This document shows, piece by piece, positions 43,755-53,625 of a stretch of 64,000 nt of DNA (positions are counted from its first letter, which is position 1; the number at the start of each line of letters is the position of its first letter). Both the position numbers and the translations under genes were made by a program. The DNA lies in assembly GCF_001500025.1 (NCBI RefSeq), contig NZ_LQIW01000001.1, forward strand, positions 124,001-188,000, given 5' to 3'. The notes below the pieces were generated by a model, which searched no databases, was not told the DNA's origin, and was given only the letters and a program-made list of their open reading frames with translations. The stretch comes from Mycobacterium sp. IS-1590 (lineage in GTDB: Bacteria > Actinomycetota > Actinomycetes > Mycobacteriales > Mycobacteriaceae).

Positions 43755-44285
43755 ATGCGTTGGCGGTTTCCGATTGCTGTCGCGGCGGTCGTGGCGGTGG
43801 TGACGGTGGCGGGGTGTGCTGAGACCGTCAGCGGAAGCGCGCAGCGGGCCACACCCGCCGTGCCAGATCCCGAACGCAACTACGGCTACGTCGACGACCG
43901 CTGCGCCCTGCTCGACGACGACACCGTGCAGGAGATCTTGGGCGGCGAGAGCGTCGTGCGGCCCTACAGCGGAGCGGTCTGCCAGTACGTGGCCTTCCGC
44001 GGTGAGGTGACCATCGACGCGACGTTCTCCTGGTTCCAGACCGGAAGCCTCGATCGCGAACGCGCGCTGGCCACCGAGCGCGGCGCGACGATCACCGAGA
44101 CCGTGGTGGAGCGCCACCCGGCGTTCATCGCGCGCCGCGACATCACCGGCGCCGCCTGCTCGGTCACCGCCGCGGCGGGCAGCGGGGTGCTGAGCTGGTG
44201 GGTGCAGTTTCGCGATCAGCGCGCCGGCGATCCGTGCCGGGAAGCGCAGAAGCTCCTGTCGGCCACCCTGAAATCGGAGATGTGA
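43755..44285 (+). CDS. DUF3558-type lipoprotein, first of pair
   Basis: 176 residues with lipobox VTVAGCAE after a short hydrophobic signal. The mature part begins with a Thr/Pro/Ala linker then CALLDDDTVQEILGG, GAVCQYVAF, and ends with CREAQKLLSATL. These paired Cys and the ILGGE-type helix are typical of DUF3558 lipoproteins of mycobacteria. The function is not known. The stop overlaps the next gene (GTGA). Confidence 0.78.
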   Translation: MRWRFPIAVAAVVAVVTVAGCAETVSGSAQRATPAVPDPERNYGYVDDRCALLDDDTVQEILGGESVVRPYSGAVCQYVAFRGEVTIDATFSWFQTGSLDRERALATERGATITETVVERHPAFIARRDITGAACSVTAAAGSGVLSWWVQFRDQRAGDPCREAQKLLSATLKSEM

Positions 44286-44815
44286 CGGTGTCCGCCCGCT
44301 GGCATCGCCACCTCGTCGCGCTCGCCGCCTGCGCCGCAGCGCTCACGGCGTGCGGATCGTCCGATGACGCGCCGACGACTGCGTCGACGGTGAACCCGGG
44401 CGGTGGGTTCCGCGCCGTGGACTGCAACGGCATCACCGACACCGACATCGCGGCGGCGGCCGGGTCGGACGGCTTCACCAAGGCCGTGGTCAGTGACGCG
44501 GGCTGCTTCTGGCAGGAGAACACCATGTTCGGCACCGTCGGCGCGGGGATGGGGATCTCGACCTGGTGGTACCGCGGCAGCGATATGGACACCGAGCGTT
44601 CCCTGGAACAACAGGCCGGCCGCACCTTGACCGAACTCTCCGTCGACGGCAACAAGGGCTTCAAGGCGTTCGACGCAAATGCCTGCAGCTTCTATGTGGC
44701 CAAGGGCGGCGACGTCATCACGTGGTCGATCCAGACGATGAACCCCGCGACGCTGCCCGATCTGTGCTCGATAACCGAACAACTCGCCGAGCTCAGCCAG
44801 GAGCGCGTCAACTGA
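44282..44815 (+). CDS. DUF3558-type lipoprotein, second of pair
   Basis: About 177 residues from GTG 44282, which overlaps the upstream stop; GTG 44288 is an alternative. Lipobox ALTACGS follows a hydrophobic signal. The mature domain has VDCNGITDTDIAAAAG, GCFWQENTM, and CSFYVAKGGDVITWSI, the same plan as its neighbour, so the two are a tandem paralogous pair. Confidence 0.78.
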   Translation: MTVSARWHRHLVALAACAAALTACGSSDDAPTTASTVNPGGGFRAVDCNGITDTDIAAAAGSDGFTKAVVSDAGCFWQENTMFGTVGAGMGISTWWYRGSDMDTERSLEQQAGRTLTELSVDGNKGFKAFDANACSFYVAKGGDVITWSIQTMNPATLPDLCSITEQLAELSQERVN

Positions 44816-44835
44816 CTGCCAGGGAACTAGAGGTG

Positions 44836-44860
44836 TTAGTTTTCTCCGGGTATCAACTAA
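44836..44860. promoter_or_regulatory. Possible TetR operator
   Basis: TTAGTT (44836-44841) and AACTAA (44855-44860) are perfect complements separated by 13 bases, lying 33 bases before the tetR ATG. A short symmetry in an AT-richer patch, possibly an autoregulatory site overlapping the promoter. Confidence 0.4.
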
Positions 44861-44892
44861 GGGCAGACGAGACGGCAGGGGGCGAAGCGCGC

Positions 44893-45480
44893 ATGGCACA
44901 GCCCCCGAGCACGTCGGCTCGGCGAGTCCCCCGGCTCAGCCGCGAGACCATCGTCAACGCGGCGCTGACCTTCCTGGATCGCGAAGGCTGGGACGCGCTG
45001 ACCATCAACGCGCTCGCCACCCAACTCGGCACCAAGGGCCCGTCGCTGTACAACCACGTGAACAGCCTCGAAGACCTGCGCAGAACAGTGCGAATGCGCG
45101 TCGTCGGCGACATCATCGGCATGCTTACCAACGTCGCGGAGGGCCGCACCCGCGACGACGCGGTGACCGCGATGGCCAGTGCTTACCGCAGCTATGCGCA
45201 TCACCATCCAGGACGCTATTCGGCCTTCACCAGGATGCCGCTGGGTGGTGACGACCCGGAGTTCACCGAAGTGACCCGGGCGGCCGCCGCCCCCGTCATC
45301 GCGGTCCTGGGTTCGTATGGACTCGAGGGCGAGAACGCGTTCTATGCGGCGTTGGAATTCTGGTCGGCCATGCACGGCTTCGTCCTGCTGGAAATGACCG
45401 GGGCGATGGACGGTATCGACACCGACGCGGTGTACAGCGACATGGTCATGCGACTGGCATCTGGAATGGAACGTCGGTAG
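44893..45480 (+). CDS. TetR-family regulator upstream of rpsL
   Basis: 195 residues, counterpart of Rv0681 by position. Helix-turn-helix: SRETIVNAALTFLDREGWDA then LTINALATQLGTKGPSLYNH. The C-terminal half resembles the TetR_C_33/WHG family (LEFWSAMHGFVLLEM). The ATG follows a GC-rich stretch without a clear ribosome site, and the frame is open upstream, but homologues start here. Targets unknown; it is not expected to control the ribosomal genes. Confidence 0.86.
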   Translation: MAQPPSTSARRVPRLSRETIVNAALTFLDREGWDALTINALATQLGTKGPSLYNHVNSLEDLRRTVRMRVVGDIIGMLTNVAEGRTRDDAVTAMASAYRSYAHHHPGRYSAFTRMPLGGDDPEFTEVTRAAAAPVIAVLGSYGLEGENAFYAALEFWSAMHGFVLLEMTGAMDGIDTDAVYSDMVMRLASGMERR

Positions 45481-45519
45481 AACGTTCGTTGACCTGCGGT
45501 TAGGGCACCTGCGACGGGT

Positions 45520-45548
45520 TTGGAGCGCTGCCCCGGTGCTGGTATTGT
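45520..45548 (+). promoter_or_regulatory. Probable str-operon promoter
   Basis: TTGGAG (45520-45525) and TATTGT (45543-45548), exactly 17 bases apart. Transcription from about 45555 leaves a leader near 245 bases before rpsL. The 318-base gap 45481-45798 contains this promoter; the leader has no convincing coding or riboswitch signature. Confidence 0.6.
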
Positions 45549-45798
45549 GGACGATCGTGCCTGGCAGATAAGGCGCTTCGCAGGTGCGTGCACCAAAAGG
45601 ACCTGCAAAGCGTGCCTGCACGCCGGGCCAATTCGCATGTCGCCATGCTCCGAGAATTGAGGCAATGCCTTCAAGTTGCCTTCGACCTGCTTCGGACGGG
45701 CGCGTGCGACACACCCGGTCGCGGGGTACGTGTCCGGGGCAAAAGCGCAGTACAGAGACTTACCAGAACTAAAAAGCAGCAACACAGAAAGCCGGTAG

Positions 45799-46173
45799 AT
45801 GCCAACCATCCAGCAGCTGGTCCGCAAGGGTCGCCACGACAAGCCCGCCAAGGCGAAGACCGCGGCCCTCAAGGGCAGCCCGCAGCGCCGCGGAGTGTGT
45901 ACCCGCGTGTACACAACCACCCCGAAGAAGCCGAACTCGGCCCTTCGGAAGGTCGCGCGCGTCAAGCTGACCAGCGCGGTCGAGGTCACCGCCTACATCC
46001 CGGGCGAGGGCCACAACCTGCAGGAGCACTCGATGGTGTTGGTGCGCGGCGGCCGTGTGAAGGACCTGCCCGGTGTGCGCTACAAGATCATCCGCGGCTC
46101 TTTGGACACCCAGGGTGTGAAGAACCGCAAGCAGGCGCGCAGCCGCTACGGCGCGAAGAAGGAGAAGAGCTGA
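45799..46173 (+). CDS. rpsL: 30S ribosomal protein S12
   Basis: 124 residues. [14 protein letters not shown] and [15 protein letters not shown] carry the two Lys residues changed in streptomycin-resistant strains, and both are wild-type here. The protein sits at the decoding centre. TTG-free ATG start after a weak ribosome site. Its stop overlaps the rpsG ATG (TGATG). Confidence 0.97.
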   Translation: MPTIQQLVRKGRHDKPAKAKTAALKGSPQRRGVCTRVYTTTPKKPNSALRKVARVKLTSAVEVTAYIPGEGHNLQEHSMVLVRGGRVKDLPGVRYKIIRGSLDTQGVKNRKQARSRYGAKKEKS

Positions 46174-46643
46174 TGCCGCGCAAGGGACCGGCGCCCAAGC
46201 GTCCGTTGGTCAACGATCCGGTGTACGGGTCGCAGCTGGTGACTCAGCTGGTCAACAAGGTGCTGATGGACGGGAAGAAATCGCTGGCCGAACGCATTGT
46301 TTATGGTGCGCTCGAACAGGCCCGCGACAAGACCGGCACCGATCCGGTGGTCACCCTCAAGCGCGCTCTGGACAACGTCAAGCCGGCCCTCGAAGTCCGT
46401 AGCCGTCGCGTCGGCGGCGCCACCTACCAGGTTCCGGTGGAGGTGCGTCCGGATCGCTCGGTCACGCTGGCACTTCGCTGGCTGGTCAGCTTCTCCAAAG
46501 CCCGTCGTGAGAAGACCATGATCGAGCGTCTGGCGAACGAGATTCTCGACGCCAGCAATGGCCTGGGTGCCGCCGTGAAGCGGCGTGAGGACACCCACAA
46601 GATGGCCGAGGCAAACCGCGCGTTCGCGCACTACCGCTGGTGA
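46173..46643 (+). CDS. rpsG: 30S ribosomal protein S7
   Basis: 156 residues, the normal length, starting [10 protein letters not shown]. It nucleates the 30S head on 16S rRNA. The RNA-contact region [18 protein letters not shown] and the C-terminal [20 protein letters not shown] are intact. Coupled to rpsL by a one-base overlap. Confidence 0.97.
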   Translation: MPRKGPAPKRPLVNDPVYGSQLVTQLVNKVLMDGKKSLAERIVYGALEQARDKTGTDPVVTLKRALDNVKPALEVRSRRVGGATYQVPVEVRPDRSVTLALRWLVSFSKARREKTMIERLANEILDASNGLGAAVKRREDTHKMAEANRAFAHYRW

Positions 46644-46648
46644 TGTGA

Positions 46649-46698
46649 CGCCCCGGAGTCGCGAGCGACGCATGGCACAGAGCGGTGTCGCCGGGGCG
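46649..46698. repeat. Hairpin in the rpsG-fusA gap
   Basis: CGCCCCGG (46649-46656) and CCGGGGCG (46691-46698) are perfect complements enclosing 34 bases. There is no T-run, so full termination is unlikely inside the operon. It may stabilise or separate the rpsG and fusA parts of the mRNA. Confidence 0.55.
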
Positions 46699-46738
46699 AA
46701 ATGACAACACCAACTACCAAGCGAAAGAGAAGACTTCT

Positions 46739-48844
46739 GTGGCACAGAAGGACGTGCTGACCGACCTGAACAAGGTCCGCAACATCGGCATCATGGCCCA
46801 CATCGATGCCGGTAAGACCACGACCACCGAACGCATCCTGTACTACACGGGTGTCAACTACAAGATCGGTGAGACGCACGACGGTGCTTCGACCACCGAC
46901 TGGATGGAGCAGGAGCAGGAGCGCGGTATCACCATCACCTCCGCGGCTGTCACCTGTTTCTGGAACGACAACCAGATCAACATCATCGACACCCCCGGCC
47001 ACGTCGACTTCACCGTCGAGGTGGAGCGCAGCCTGCGTGTGCTCGACGGCGCCGTCGCGGTGTTCGACGGTAAAGAAGGTGTGGAGCCGCAGTCCGAACA
47101 GGTCTGGCGGCAGGCCGACAAGTACGACGTTCCGCGCATCTGCTTCGTCAACAAGATGGACAAGCTGGGCGCCGACTTCTACTTCACCGTGCGCACCATC
47201 GAGGAGCGCCTGGGGGCCACGCCGCTGGTGATCCAGCTGCCGATCGGCGCGGAAAACGACTTCATCGGCGTCGTCGACCTGGTCGAGATGAAGGCCAAGG
47301 TGTGGCGCGGTGAAACCGCCCTCGGCGAGAAGTACGAGGTCGAAGACATTCCGGCCGACCTCGCCGAGAAGGCCGAGGAGTACCGCACCAAGCTGATCGA
47401 GGCCGTCGCCGAGACGGACGAGGAGCTGTTGGACAAGTACGCCGGCGGCGAGGAGCTCACGGTCGCCGAGATCAAGGCGGCGATCCGCAAGCTGACCGTC
47501 GGCTCGGAGTTGTACCCCGTCCTGTGTGGCAGTGCGTTCAAGAACAAGGGTGTGCAGCCCATGCTCGACGCCGTCATCGACTACCTGCCGTCGCCGCTGG
47601 ACGTGGAGTCGGTGCAGGGTCATGTGCCCGGTAAAGAGGACGAGGCCATCAGCCGCAAGCCGTCGGTCGACGAACCGTTCTCGGCGCTGGCGTTCAAGAT
47701 CGCCGTGCACCCGTTCTTCGGCAAGCTGACCTACGTCCGCGTCTACTCCGGCACGGTCGAGTCCGGCTCACAGGTCATCAACTCCACCAAGGGCAAGAAG
47801 GAGCGGCTGGGCAAGCTGTTCCAGATGCACGCCAACAAGGAGAACCCCGTAGAAAGGGCGAGTGCGGGGCACATCTACGCGGTGATCGGTCTCAAGGACA
47901 CCACCACAGGTGACACCCTGTCGGACGCGAACGAGCAGATCGTGCTCGAGTCGATGACGTTCCCGGACCCGGTCATCGAGGTGGCCATCGAGCCCAAGAC
48001 CAAGAGTGACCAGGAGAAGCTCGGCACGGCGATCCAGAAGCTGGCCGAAGAGGACCCGACGTTCAAGGTCCACCTGGATCAGGAGACCGGCCAGACCGTC
48101 ATCGGGGGTATGGGCGAGCTTCACCTCGACATCCTCGTCGACCGGATGAAGCGCGAGTTCAAGGTCGAGGCCAACGTCGGCAAGCCCCAGGTGGCCTACC
48201 GCGAGACCATCAGGCGCAAGGTCGAGAAGGTCGAGTACACCCACAAGAAGCAGACGGGTGGTTCCGGCCAGTTCGCGAAGGTCCTCATCGACCTCGAGCC
48301 GTTCACCGGCGAGGACGGGGCGACCTACGAGTTCGAGAACAAGGTCACCGGTGGCCGTATCCCTCGCGAGTACATTCCGTCGGTCGACGCCGGCGCCCAG
48401 GACGCCATGCAGTACGGCGTGCTGGCCGGCTACCCGCTGGTCAACCTGAAGGTAACGCTGCTCGACGGCGCCTACCACGAGGTGGACTCGTCGGAAATGG
48501 CCTTCAAGGTCGCAGGTTCGCAGGTGCTGAAGAAGGCGGCACAGGCTGCGCAGCCGGTGATCCTCGAGCCGATCATGGCGGTCGAAGTGACCACACCCGA
48601 GGACTACATGGGTGAAGTGATCGGTGACCTGAACTCCCGCCGTGGTCAGATCCAGGCCATGGAGGAGCGATCGGGTGCCCGCGTCGTCAAGGCGCTGGTA
48701 CCGCTGTCGGAGATGTTCGGCTACGTCGGCGACCTTCGGTCGAAGACCCAGGGCCGGGCTAACTACTCCATGGTGTTCGACTCGTACGCCGAAGTTCCGG
48801 CGGCCGTGTCGAAGGAGATCATCGCGAAGGCGACGGGGCAGTGA
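46739..48844 (+). CDS. fusA: Elongation factor G
   Basis: 701 residues, full length. GTPase motifs are G1 [10 protein letters not shown]2 ERGITI, G3 DTPGHVDF and G4 NKMD. Domains IV-V contain [14 protein letters not shown] and the loop [17 protein letters not shown]. It translocates tRNA-mRNA on the ribosome. GTG 46739 gives the conserved [18 protein letters not shown] start. The last five codons are repeated 80 bases downstream. Confidence 0.97.
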   Translation: MAQKDVLTDLNKVRNIGIMAHIDAGKTTTTERILYYTGVNYKIGETHDGASTTDWMEQEQERGITITSAAVTCFWNDNQINIIDTPGHVDFTVEVERSLRVLDGAVAVFDGKEGVEPQSEQVWRQADKYDVPRICFVNKMDKLGADFYFTVRTIEERLGATPLVIQLPIGAENDFIGVVDLVEMKAKVWRGETALGEKYEVEDIPADLAEKAEEYRTKLIEAVAETDEELLDKYAGGEELTVAEIKAAIRKLTVGSELYPVLCGSAFKNKGVQPMLDAVIDYLPSPLDVESVQGHVPGKEDEAISRKPSVDEPFSALAFKIAVHPFFGKLTYVRVYSGTVESGSQVINSTKGKKERLGKLFQMHANKENPVERASAGHIYAVIGLKDTTTGDTLSDANEQIVLESMTFPDPVIEVAIEPKTKSDQEKLGTAIQKLAEEDPTFKVHLDQETGQTVIGGMGELHLDILVDRMKREFKVEANVGKPQVAYRETIRRKVEKVEYTHKKQTGGSGQFAKVLIDLEPFTGEDGATYEFENKVTGGRIPREYIPSVDAGAQDAMQYGVLAGYPLVNLKVTLLDGAYHEVDSSEMAFKVAGSQVLKKAAQAAQPVILEPIMAVEVTTPEDYMGEVIGDLNSRRGQIQAMEERSGARVVKALVPLSEMFGYVGDLRSKTQGRANYSMVFDSYAEVPAAVSKEIIAKATGQ

Positions 48845-48924
48845 GCATCGACGGCCGCCAGGCCGGAGGAGCGGAGCTGGCCCGGAGTCGAGCCATGAGT
48901 GGCGCGAAGGCGACCGGGCAGTAA
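48823..48924 (+). repeat. Duplicated fusA 3' tail
   Basis: The fusA end at 48823-48844 (GCGAAGGCGAC then GGGGCAGTGA) recurs at 48903-48924 with two differences in 22 bases; both would encode AKATGQ and stop. The 58 bases between are GC-rich and contain GGCCGCCAGGCCGGAGG. This looks like a duplication or insertion at the gene end. Confidence 0.75.
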
Positions 48925-49006
48925 CCCCGGTTGCGTCGCGGCGAGAAACAACTGCAAAGATCAACACTGCTTTAGACAAGCACTAACAGTCCAGGAGGAC
49001 CACACA

Positions 49007-50197
49007 GTGGCGAAGGCGAAGTTCGAGCGGACGAAGCCGCACGTCAACATCGGGACCATCGGTCACGTTGACCACGGCAAGACGACGCTGACCGCAGCAA
49101 TCACCAAGGTGCTGCACGACAAGTTCCCGGAGTTGAACGAGTCGCGCGCATTCGACCAGATCGACAATGCGCCTGAGGAGCGTCAGCGCGGCATCACGAT
49201 CAACATCTCCCACGTGGAGTACCAGACCGACAAGCGCCACTACGCGCACGTCGACGCCCCCGGTCACGCCGACTACATCAAGAACATGATCACCGGTGCC
49301 GCCCAGATGGACGGCGCGATCCTGGTGGTCGCGGCGACCGACGGCCCGATGCCGCAGACGCGTGAGCACGTGCTGCTCGCCCGTCAGGTTGGCGTGCCCT
49401 ACATCCTGGTCGCGCTGAACAAGGCCGACGCCGTCGACGACGAGGAGCTCATCGAGCTCGTCGAGATGGAGGTCCGCGAACTGCTGGCCGCCCAGGACTT
49501 CGACGAGGACGCCCCCGTCATCCGCGTGTCGGCGCTCAAGGCCCTCGAGGGCGACGAGAAGTGGGTCAAGTCGGTCGAGGAGCTCATGGAGGCCGTCGAC
49601 GAGTCGATCCCGGACCCCGTCCGCGAGACCGACAAGCCGTTCCTGATGCCCGTCGAGGACGTCTTCACGATCACCGGCCGCGGCACCGTGGTCACCGGTC
49701 GCGTCGAGCGTGGCGTGATCAACGTGAACGAGGAAGTCGAGATCGTCGGCATCCGCCCCGACACCACCAAGACCACGGTCACCGGTGTCGAGATGTTCCG
49801 CAAGCTGCTCGACCAGGGCCAAGCCGGCGACAACGTCGGTCTGCTGCTGCGCGGCATCAAGCGTGAGGACGTGGAGCGCGGTCAGGTCGTCGTGAAGCCC
49901 GGCACCACCACGCCGCACACCGAGTTCGAGGGTCAGGTCTACATCCTGTCCAAGGACGAGGGTGGCCGGCACACGCCGTTCTTCAACAACTACCGTCCGC
50001 AGTTCTACTTCCGCACCACGGACGTGACCGGCGTCGTGACGCTGCCGGAGGGCACCGAGATGGTGATGCCCGGTGACAACACCGACATCTCCGTCAAGCT
50101 GATCCAGCCCGTCGCGATGGACGAGGGTCTGCGTTTCGCGATTCGCGAGGGCGGTCGTACCGTCGGCGCCGGCCGGGTCACCAAGATCGTCAAGTAG
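49007..50197 (+). CDS. tuf: Elongation factor Tu
   Basis: 396 residues, full length. GTPase motifs are [22 protein letters not shown] and NKAD; the tRNA- and kirromycin-contact regions of domains II-III are intact. GTG 49007 follows AGGAGGA. Delivers aminoacyl-tRNA to the ribosome, contacting L7/L12 encoded at 20319. Ended by a strong terminator. A 162-base gap after fusA may hold its own promoter. Confidence 0.97.
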   Translation: MAKAKFERTKPHVNIGTIGHVDHGKTTLTAAITKVLHDKFPELNESRAFDQIDNAPEERQRGITINISHVEYQTDKRHYAHVDAPGHADYIKNMITGAAQMDGAILVVAATDGPMPQTREHVLLARQVGVPYILVALNKADAVDDEELIELVEMEVRELLAAQDFDEDAPVIRVSALKALEGDEKWVKSVEELMEAVDESIPDPVRETDKPFLMPVEDVFTITGRGTVVTGRVERGVINVNEEVEIVGIRPDTTKTTVTGVEMFRKLLDQGQAGDNVGLLLRGIKREDVERGQVVVKPGTTTPHTEFEGQVYILSKDEGGRHTPFFNNYRPQFYFRTTDVTGVVTLPEGTEMVMPGDNTDISVKLIQPVAMDEGLRFAIREGGRTVGAGRVTKIVK

Positions 50198-50211
50198 TTT
50201 TCGACTGCTGC

Positions 50212-50246
50212 GAAGCGGCGCTCACCTTTCCGGTGGGCGCCGCTTT
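50212..50246 (+). terminator. Intrinsic terminator after tuf
   Basis: GAAGCGGCGCTCACC pairs with GGTGGGCGCCGCTTTC around CTTTC-like loop bases. Long GC stem ending in TTTC, 15 bases behind the tuf stop. Confidence 0.85.
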
Positions 50247-50257
50247 CGTATATGTGC

Positions 50258-50322
50258 TTCGCGAGACGTACAACAGGGCTGCGATTCTTCGACGACCGCG
50301 ACCCTGGTGTACGTCTCGCGAA
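50258..50322. repeat. Long inverted repeat behind tuf
   Basis: Arms of 21 bases, 50258-50278 and 50302-50322, pair with a single mismatch around a 23-base loop. The outer 15 bases (TTCGCGAGACGTACA and its complement) are perfect. It is separate from the tuf terminator and lies 80 bases before the cutinase gene. It may be a dispersed element, an operator or a bidirectional terminator. Confidence 0.8.
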
Positions 50323-50401
50323 CGTGGGGAGTAACGCCGGTGGACGCCGCGACGATGTACTTCGCGTATGCCCTGGTCGGGGCGGAGAAGGGTAAGGGTT
50401 C

Positions 50402-51274
50402 ATGTTCGGTCGTCTCACCACGCTCGCCAGCGCCGCCGCGATCGCGGGCGCCGCATTCGCGGGTCTTTCCACCGCTTCGGCTCAGGCCGCACCCGGCTGC
50501 CCCGATGTGCACTGGTTCGGCGCCGCGGGGTCAGGACAGCGTGACGGCGACCTGAGCTCGAACGCCGGAATGGGCGACGACATCTACCAGTCCTACCTCG
50601 ACGTGCAGCAGTTGGTGGCCGCCGACGGTCGGACGATGACGGCCGAGGCCGTCGAATATCCCGCTGTCCCGGTGCCCGACGACGACGGTGGCGTCGGGGA
50701 GTGGATGGGCTTCATGGGCAGCGTCGACACCGGCGCAGCCGCGCTCGAGTCGCAGTACACGGCGTTCACCCAGCGTTGCCCCGAGTCGAAGGTGGTGCTG
50801 GCCGGTTACTCCCAGGGCGCGATGGTGGTGCACCGCAATCTGCACGCCGCCGGGACGAATCCGAACGTGGTGGCCGCGCTGCTGATCGCCGACGGCGACC
50901 GCCTGCCCGCCGACCCGACCATCAACATCGGCTCGGTCACCAGCGTCCCGGGCGCCGGCAAGGGGGTCGCCCAGGACTGGCCGATTCTCGCCCACGCGCC
51001 GAAACCGCTCCCGCCGGCCATCGGCGCACGCACGATCAGCGTGTGTGAGCTCGGCGATGCGGTCTGCGACTACGACCCCGACGCCGAAGAAGTGTCGAAG
51101 GTCTCGACGCTCATCCACACCAGCTACACGAACTCTTCCGGTGGATACCGGTGGACCCAGCCGCTGTATCAACTCATCGGCCCCGGCCCGGTCACCCCGC
51201 AGGCGTCCGAGGCGCTTCCGGTCACACCGCTGGCGGCGGCGACACCGATGGCTGCGACGGCGCCGGGCGAGTAG
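50402..51274 (+). CDS. Secreted cutinase-family esterase
   Basis: 290 residues. Signal peptide MFGRLTTLASAAAIAGAAFA to ASAQAAP. Mature start CPDVHWFGAAGSGQ matches cutinase. Nucleophile elbow LAGYSQGAMVV carries the catalytic Ser; the Asp and His fall in VCELGDAVCDYDP and STLIHTSY. Two disulphides are likely. The last 25 residues are a Pro/Ala/Thr-rich tail that overlaps the convergent transporter gene by 53 bases. Mycobacterial cutinases act as lipases or esterases rather than on cutin. Confidence 0.9.
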   Translation: MFGRLTTLASAAAIAGAAFAGLSTASAQAAPGCPDVHWFGAAGSGQRDGDLSSNAGMGDDIYQSYLDVQQLVAADGRTMTAEAVEYPAVPVPDDDGGVGEWMGFMGSVDTGAAALESQYTAFTQRCPESKVVLAGYSQGAMVVHRNLHAAGTNPNVVAALLIADGDRLPADPTINIGSVTSVPGAGKGVAQDWPILAHAPKPLPPAIGARTISVCELGDAVCDYDPDAEEVSKVSTLIHTSYTNSSGGYRWTQPLYQLIGPGPVTPQASEALPVTPLAAATPMAATAPGE

Positions 51275-52661
51275 CCGATCGCCGGGCGCTCGACAGCACC
51301 GCGGCGCCCGCGGCCAGGAGAACCACGCCGAGCACGGCGAGTATGGCGTCGATCGCACCCGCAGCTGGCATTCCGTTGCGCTGCAACATTTCCAGTACGG
51401 TCGACGACACCGCCACACCCACACCGGCCAGCGATACCAATACCGTCAGCGTGACCCCCGCTGCCTCTCCCGCCCGTTCGGGACGCACCACCGCCTGCGT
51501 CGCGACAGTCGTGAACGCATAAACCAGGCCGAGCATCAGGCCGCATGCGCTCAGCGCGAGGAGATACAGCGTCCACCCGCGGGATCCGGCGAGCGCGCAG
51601 AGGCTCAAGGCGGCGGCGACCGTCGTCGTACCCATCACGGTTACCGGTGCGCGGCGACCGGCGAGCCTGCCGGCCAGTACGCCGCCGATGGCTGCGCCCG
51701 CCGACGGACCGAGGAAGACCAGTCCGGCGGTCAGCGGATCGAGCCGGCGGACCTCCTGCAGGGACAGCGTGGACAAGAAGATGGTGATCGCGTACGCGAT
51801 GTTCGCGACGGCGCCGGCCATCACCAGAACCGTGAACCTCGCGTTGCGGACCAGGTACAGATCCACCAGCGGCCACCGGACTCTGTTCTCGACGACGACG
51901 AACGCGGCCAACGCGAGCAGTGATCCGGAGAACGCGATCAGCGTCGTCACGGAGAGCCAGCCCCGGCCGGGCGCGCGGTCAAAGGTCAAGGTGAACAATC
52001 CGATTCCGGTGCTGATGAGCGCCAGCCCCGCCACGTCGATACGCCGTGGCGCCGATTCGTCGAAGGACTCGGTGATGACGCGCGCCCCGATCGCGAGCGA
52101 CACCAGGGTCAGTGGCAGGTTCAGCCAGAAGATCCATCGCCAGCCGACGGTGTCGGTGAACAGCCCGCCGATGAGTGGACCTGCGGCGTTCCCCAAAGCC
52201 GCTATGCCATAAGCCACCCCGATCGCATGGCTGGCCTTACCGCTCTCGTAGGCGTTGGTCAGCACGCTGACGGACACGGGGAAGATCATGGCTGCACCGA
52301 TCCCTTGCACCACCCGGAAAGCGATCAGCACGCCGACAGACGGTGCCAGCGCGCAGGCCACGGAAGCCGCCCCGAACAACGCCACGCCAGTCAGCAGGGC
52401 CCGGCGGCGGCCGAAGATGTCGCCGATACGGCCCGCGGGCACCATGAAGGTGCCCAGGGCCAGCATGTACACGCTGATGATCCACTGAAGGTCCGTTGTG
52501 CTGGTGTGGAACTCGTCGGCCATCCGTGTGACGGCGAGATTCATCGCGAAGTAGTCGATCTGCACACAGAACAGCGCCGTCGCGACAGCGCCGAGGGTCC
52601 ATCGCGACCGGGTCTCTGCTCCCGACGGCATCGCCCGACGATACGGCTCGCACGCGGTCAT
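51222..52661 (-). CDS. MFS drug-efflux-type transporter (DHA2)
   Basis: 479 residues with about 14 membrane helices, the EmrB/QacA plan. Motif A reads GRIGDIFGRRRALLTG near residue 80, and the motif-C-like segment VAYGIAALGNAAGPLIGGLF lies near 150. The start at 52661 has no ribosome site and a TAAT box just before it, so it may be leaderless; ATG 52631 is an alternative. The substrate is unknown. Divergent from the SHOCT protein gene. Confidence 0.86.
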   Translation of the reverse strand: MTACEPYRRAMPSGAETRSRWTLGAVATALFCVQIDYFAMNLAVTRMADEFHTSTTDLQWIISVYMLALGTFMVPAGRIGDIFGRRRALLTGVALFGAASVACALAPSVGVLIAFRVVQGIGAAMIFPVSVSVLTNAYESGKASHAIGVAYGIAALGNAAGPLIGGLFTDTVGWRWIFWLNLPLTLVSLAIGARVITESFDESAPRRIDVAGLALISTGIGLFTLTFDRAPGRGWLSVTTLIAFSGSLLALAAFVVVENRVRWPLVDLYLVRNARFTVLVMAGAVANIAYAITIFLSTLSLQEVRRLDPLTAGLVFLGPSAGAAIGGVLAGRLAGRRAPVTVMGTTTVAAALSLCALAGSRGWTLYLLALSACGLMLGLVYAFTTVATQAVVRPERAGEAAGVTLTVLVSLAGVGVAVSSTVLEMLQRNGMPAAGAIDAILAVLGVVLLAAGAAVLSSARRSATRPAPSQPSVSPPPAV

Positions 52662-52711
52662 TTGGCATTAATGTGACACGCAGATCGTGGACGACGGGAG
52701 CGTGACAGGCG

Positions 52712-53551
52712 ATGTTGTGGCGTTACATCAAGGTCCAAGCCTTCGTGCTGCTGTGCGGGATCGTCGGACCGATCTTCCTGGTGATCTATTTCGCCACGGG
52801 TGGTGACCCGATGCTGAAGTGGATGTTCTGGACGGGGCTGCTGATCACGGCCGCCGATGTGCTGATCGCGCTGGCAATCACCGCCGGGGGAGCCCGATCG
52901 GCCGCCAGGACCGCCGCGCTCGAGCAGACGGGAGTGCTGGCGCTTGCCCAAGTCACCGGTATCCACGAAACCGGAACGCGGATCAACGAACAACCGCTGG
53001 TGAAGCTGGACCTGCAGATCTCGGGACCCGGAATCGTGCCGTTCGCCAGCCAGGACCGGGTGATCGCCTCGATCTCGAGGCTGCCGATGATCACCAGCCG
53101 AAAACTCGTCGCGCTCGTGGACCCGATGACAAGCCAGTATCAGATCGATTGGGAGCGAAGCGGTTTGATAAGCGGGATGATGCCCGCCACCTTCACCATC
53201 GCCGAAGACAACAGGACATACGATCTGACCGGCCAGACAGAGCCGTTGATGGAGATTCTGCACATCCTCAAGGCGAACAACATCGGGCTCAACAACATGA
53301 TCGACCTGAGGTCGAACCCCGCTGCACGCCAACAGGTTCAGGAAGTGGTGCGCCGGGCTGCGGCTCATCAGGCACCCGCGAGCACGGCACCGTCGCCGCC
53401 TCCCGCTGCCCCGACTGCGGCGACCTCCATGGCGCCCCCTCAACCGTCGACCGCGCAGCGCCTGCAGGAACTCGAGACGTTGCGTGCGATGGGTTCGATC
53501 TCCGAGGACGAATACACGGCGAAGCGTCAGCAAATAATCGCTGACCTCTAG
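52712..53551 (+). CDS. Membrane protein with C-terminal SHOCT domain
   Basis: 279 residues. Two membrane helices (residues 8-28 and 36-60), then a cytosolic beta-rich part (residues 70-200), a Pro/Ala linker (215-245), and a SHOCT domain at the end (RLQELETLRAMGSISEDEYT). SHOCT mediates oligomerisation. No enzyme motif was seen, and the role is unknown. Confidence 0.75.
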   Translation: MLWRYIKVQAFVLLCGIVGPIFLVIYFATGGDPMLKWMFWTGLLITAADVLIALAITAGGARSAARTAALEQTGVLALAQVTGIHETGTRINEQPLVKLDLQISGPGIVPFASQDRVIASISRLPMITSRKLVALVDPMTSQYQIDWERSGLISGMMPATFTIAEDNRTYDLTGQTEPLMEILHILKANNIGLNNMIDLRSNPAARQQVQEVVRRAAAHQAPASTAPSPPPAAPTAATSMAPPQPSTAQRLQELETLRAMGSISEDEYTAKRQQIIADL

Positions 53552-53625
53552 CTTTTCGGCCTGTACTCCGTCGTCGGCTGATACCGTTTCGTCGTGCTGC
53601 GTTGCGCCCCCGTAGGGGTGCTGCC

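Noticed and set aside
45588..46643. A plus-strand frame running from the rpsL leader through rpsL and into rpsG
   Set aside because: Its 3' part coincides with rpsG but the upstream part lies out of frame in rpsL and has no family match.
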